A stretch of DNA of 37,500 bases from Bathymodiolus japonicus methanotrophic gill symbiont. Its GTDB lineage: Bacteria > Pseudomonadota > Gammaproteobacteria > Methylococcales > Methylomonadaceae. Positions within the stretch are counted from its first letter, which is position 1, and each line of letters opens with the position of its first letter. Position numbers and translations under genes: made by a program. Where the stretch lies: assembly GCF_019721995.1 (NCBI RefSeq), contig NZ_BLYC01000008.1:1-37500 (forward strand), in the 5' to 3' direction. Of the stretch, positions 35,499-37,500 are shown piece after piece. The notes beneath the pieces were generated by a model, which had not been told where the DNA came from, made no database searches, and worked only from the letters and a program-made list of their open reading frames with translations.

Positions 35499-36913
35499 TC
35501 TGGAGTGGCAGCTGTGGCCACTTGAGTTGCGTTCAGTTGATCTAATTGATCAAAGAGAATCCTGGATTTCTCCAGGAAATCAGCTTTATACTTTGCCTGG
35601 ATGGGAGTTGCATTAGGCAATGTTACAGTTAGCGGGTTACGATGCACACCATTAACGCGGAATTCATAATGTAAGTGTGGACCTGAAGCAAGCCCTGATT
35701 TACCTACATAACCTATAACCTGGCCTTGTTTAACACGTGATCCTACATGCAGTCCTTTTCTGTATTTAGACATGTGTGCATAGAGGGTGCTGTATTTCTG
35801 GCCGTGTTGAATAATAACAACTCGGCCATATCCGCCTTTACGGCCATGATAAGTAATTTTACCATCGCCTGCTGACTTGATGGGAGTCCCGGTTCGTGCT
35901 GCATAATCAACGCCTTTGTGTGCCCGGATACGATTAAGAATGGGGTGTTTACGTTTGTGGTTAAAGTGAGAGCTGATACGGGCGAAATCTATGGGGGTGC
36001 GTAGAAAAGCTTTGCGCATACTGTTGCCGCTAGAGCTATAGTAACTAGTTTTGCCATCTGCATTTTGGTAGCGCACTGCTCTTATAGACTTGCCTCGATT
36101 AATAAATTCAGCCGCTAAAATATTACGGGGGCCAATAAAGGCATTCCCGATAAAAAGTTTTTCATAAATAACAGAAAAACGGTCGCCTTCATGTAGGTTT
36201 AATGCAAAATCAATATCCCAGGCAAAAATACTAGCCAGTTGCATAATGATATTGTCAGGAAGCCCGGCATTTTTTCCATCAATAAACAGAGAGATGTGAA
36301 TAACACCTGTTGCAGTATTAATGCGTCGATCTACTTCTTTTTCCAGTAATTCGACTTTAAAGCTACCGTCTTCAAGTTTTGTTGCTTTAAGCTCTGCATA
36401 GGCATTTTTCTTGTATATTAAATGACTAAATTCACCAGTCAGGTCGTGACCGATCATAAGTGATTTGCCTGGCTGTATGGTGGCGAACTGTGAACTTATA
36501 TCATTCGTGTGAACTATTTTATGTAAATCAAGTTTACTTAAGTCATTGCTGGAGAAAATTGCTGAAAGACTTTCGCCTGATTTTACTTTGTGTTCTTGCC
36601 ATATGGTTGATAAGCCTTGCATGCTCTGAGTCGGAGCGTTGGCATCAGTGATAGTCAATGGTTTGACTGTTGGTGAGTCAACTGCAGTTATGGGTGCTTC
36701 ATTTGCCCCGCTTTGCTCAATTTTTGTTGTGATATCAGGGACGGTCAGTGCGATGGTTTCAGGCGCAAGCGGTTCTGATTTTTTTGAGAAAAAGGCATAG
36801 CTCGCTATTAAAAGCGTAGCGCAAACAATACCTATAAATAGGTGTTTTTGTGTGTTGCTGGACTCATTTTGTGGTGGGTTAGTAGGTTGGTATAAGTCGT
36901 TTTGATAGCGCAT
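35495..36913 (-). CDS. M23 family murein endopeptidase (MepM-like)
   Basis: Envelope peptidoglycan endopeptidase. 472 residues: a cytoplasmic N-terminus, one membrane helix (about 24-42), a LysM/OapA-like domain (near 110-165, HKVKSGESLSAIFS) and a C-terminal LytM/M23 zinc domain. Zinc and catalytic residues are in HKGVDYAARTGTP and GPHLHYEFRVNG, so it should be active, unlike degenerate LytM activators. Divergent from tyrS. Similar in plan to E. coli MepM. Confidence 0.93.
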   Translation of the reverse strand: MRYQNDLYQPTNPPQNESSNTQKHLFIGIVCATLLIASYAFFSKKSEPLAPETIALTVPDITTKIEQSGANEAPITAVDSPTVKPLTITDANAPTQSMQGLSTIWQEHKVKSGESLSAIFSSNDLSKLDLHKIVHTNDISSQFATIQPGKSLMIGHDLTGEFSHLIYKKNAYAELKATKLEDGSFKVELLEKEVDRRINTATGVIHISLFIDGKNAGLPDNIIMQLASIFAWDIDFALNLHEGDRFSVIYEKLFIGNAFIGPRNILAAEFINRGKSIRAVRYQNADGKTSYYSSSGNSMRKAFLRTPIDFARISSHFNHKRKHPILNRIRAHKGVDYAARTGTPIKSAGDGKITYHGRKGGYGRVVIIQHGQKYSTLYAHMSKYRKGLHVGSRVKQGQVIGYVGKSGLASGPHLHYEFRVNGVHRNPLTVTLPNATPIQAKYKADFLEKSRILFDQLDQLNATQVATAATPE

Positions 36914-37040
36914 TTATATAATTATAAGGTGTTTTTTTTGCTAATGCCTAATATTATATTACGTCAAATTTAGAATAAACAGAGAGTAATTGCTCTTTAA
37001 TGAGTATGATTTAGCAAGTCTACAATAATACAGTGTGAAG

Positions 37041-37500
37041 GTGAGAAAATTGCAAGAAGAAGTATTGGCGCAACTGAAGCGCGGAACAGGCGAAATTTTG
37101 CTGGAAGCAGAATTGATAAAGAAGCTGGGCGAAGGACGGTCACTGCGCATTAAAGCGGGTTTCGATCCAACCGCACCTGATTTACATTTAGGGCACACGG
37201 TCTTAATTAACAAGTTAAAGCAGTTTCAAGACCTGGGGCATGAGGTTTTGTTTCTTATCGGTGACTTTACCGGAATGATAGGTGATCCTACCGGTAAAAA
37301 TGTAACTAGAAAGCCGTTGACACGCGATGATGTCATCGAGAATGCAAAGTCATACGAAGAGCAAATCTTTAAAATTCTGGATCCGGTTAAAACCTTGGTT
37401 ATGTTTAATTCTAGCTGGATGAATGCAATGAATCCTGCGGAGCTTATTCAGCTAGCATCTAAGAGCACTGTTGCCAGAATGCTTGAGCGGGATGATTTTA
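37041..37500 (+). CDS. tyrS: Tyrosyl-tRNA synthetase, N-terminal part
   Basis: Class I aminoacyl-tRNA synthetase that charges tRNA-Tyr. The window holds about the first 153 residues: [21 protein letters not shown] contains the HIGH-type motif HLGH, followed by [14 protein letters not shown]. Continues past the window end. The start is uncertain: GTG at 37041, GTG at 37035 or TTG at 37050; no ATG is in frame. Divergent from the M23 gene, with 127 bp between. Confidence 0.93.
   Translation, partial: MRKLQEEVLAQLKRGTGEILLEAELIKKLGEGRSLRIKAGFDPTAPDLHLGHTVLINKLKQFQDLGHEVLFLIGDFTGMIGDPTGKNVTRKPLTRDDVIENAKSYEEQIFKILDPVKTLVMFNSSWMNAMNPAELIQLASKSTVARMLERDDF

Noticed and set aside
1-37500. tRNA or rRNA genes
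   Set aside because: No cloverleaf-like sequence with GGTTCRANTCC-type arms or rRNA core was found on reading; a tRNAscan run would settle it.

Overview
The window is a piece of a moderately AT-rich gammaproteobacterial chromosome. Several blocks have the gene order seen in that class: suhB / trmJ-cysE-iscR-iscS, minC-minD-minE, tamA-tamB, and erpA / anmK - M23 peptidase / tyrS. I cannot name a genus. A copper nitrite reductase, a c-type cytochrome and an MtrB/PioB-like outer-membrane barrel point to a respiratory, possibly metal- or nitrogen-oxide-using ancestor, but all three of those genes are broken here.

Layout. 1-1543: remains of two IS4-type elements and a MITE. 1530-6781: tamA-tamB. 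6813-7016: a complete MITE. 7169-10390: a fatty acid desaturase whose last codons are split by nested insertions. 10392-14889: suhB, then trmJ-cysE-iscR-iscS. 15070-20674: a decaying island with nirK, cytochrome c, two IS elements and five structured-RNA elements. 20675-21852: mtrB/pioB 3' fragment and iscA. 21926-23981: a small winged-helix gene and minE/minD/minC. 24041-26472: MITE, IS with two RNA elements, MITE. 26469-30853: dsbB, an RCK protein, a K+ channel, rdgB, rph. 31122-33807: a frameshifted membrane protein, a HIT gene split by an RNA element, and a dead GIY-YIG gene between palindromes. 33876-37500: erpA, anmK, an M23 peptidase and the start of tyrS.

The most notable content is a family of ten non-coding mobile elements (called omega elements here) in three subfamilies: A (280 bp, five copies), B (exactly 260 bp, four copies) and C (295 bp, one copy). 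Each starts CGCTG, followed by a hairpin and then AGTC. Where an empty site can be reconstructed, insertion left no target duplication. Subfamilies A and B differ by compensatory changes in shared stems. Their conserved core resembles, from memory, the HEARO RNA, i.e. the omega RNA of IscB-type RNA-guided nucleases, in which the DNA just 5' of the element is the guide. No IscB, IsrB or TnpB gene is present, so these would be stand-alone guide RNAs served from elsewhere. Six of them sit in IS copies whose sister copy in this window still carries the matching empty site, which gives concrete predicted guide-target pairs. Nine of the ten lie on the same strand.

Naming used below: IS-alpha is a 1532-bp IS4-family element (IR CATCAGTGTTC, 8-bp target duplication). 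IS-beta is a 1531-bp IS with a YREK-type transposase (IR CTCGATGTTCAAGTTTTT). MITE-1 is about 205 bp (TIR CTGAAGTTTCCCAAT, 8-bp duplication). MITE-2 is 152 bp with IS-beta TIRs and a 5-bp duplication. Every transposase copy seen is broken, so any current movement would need enzymes from outside the window.
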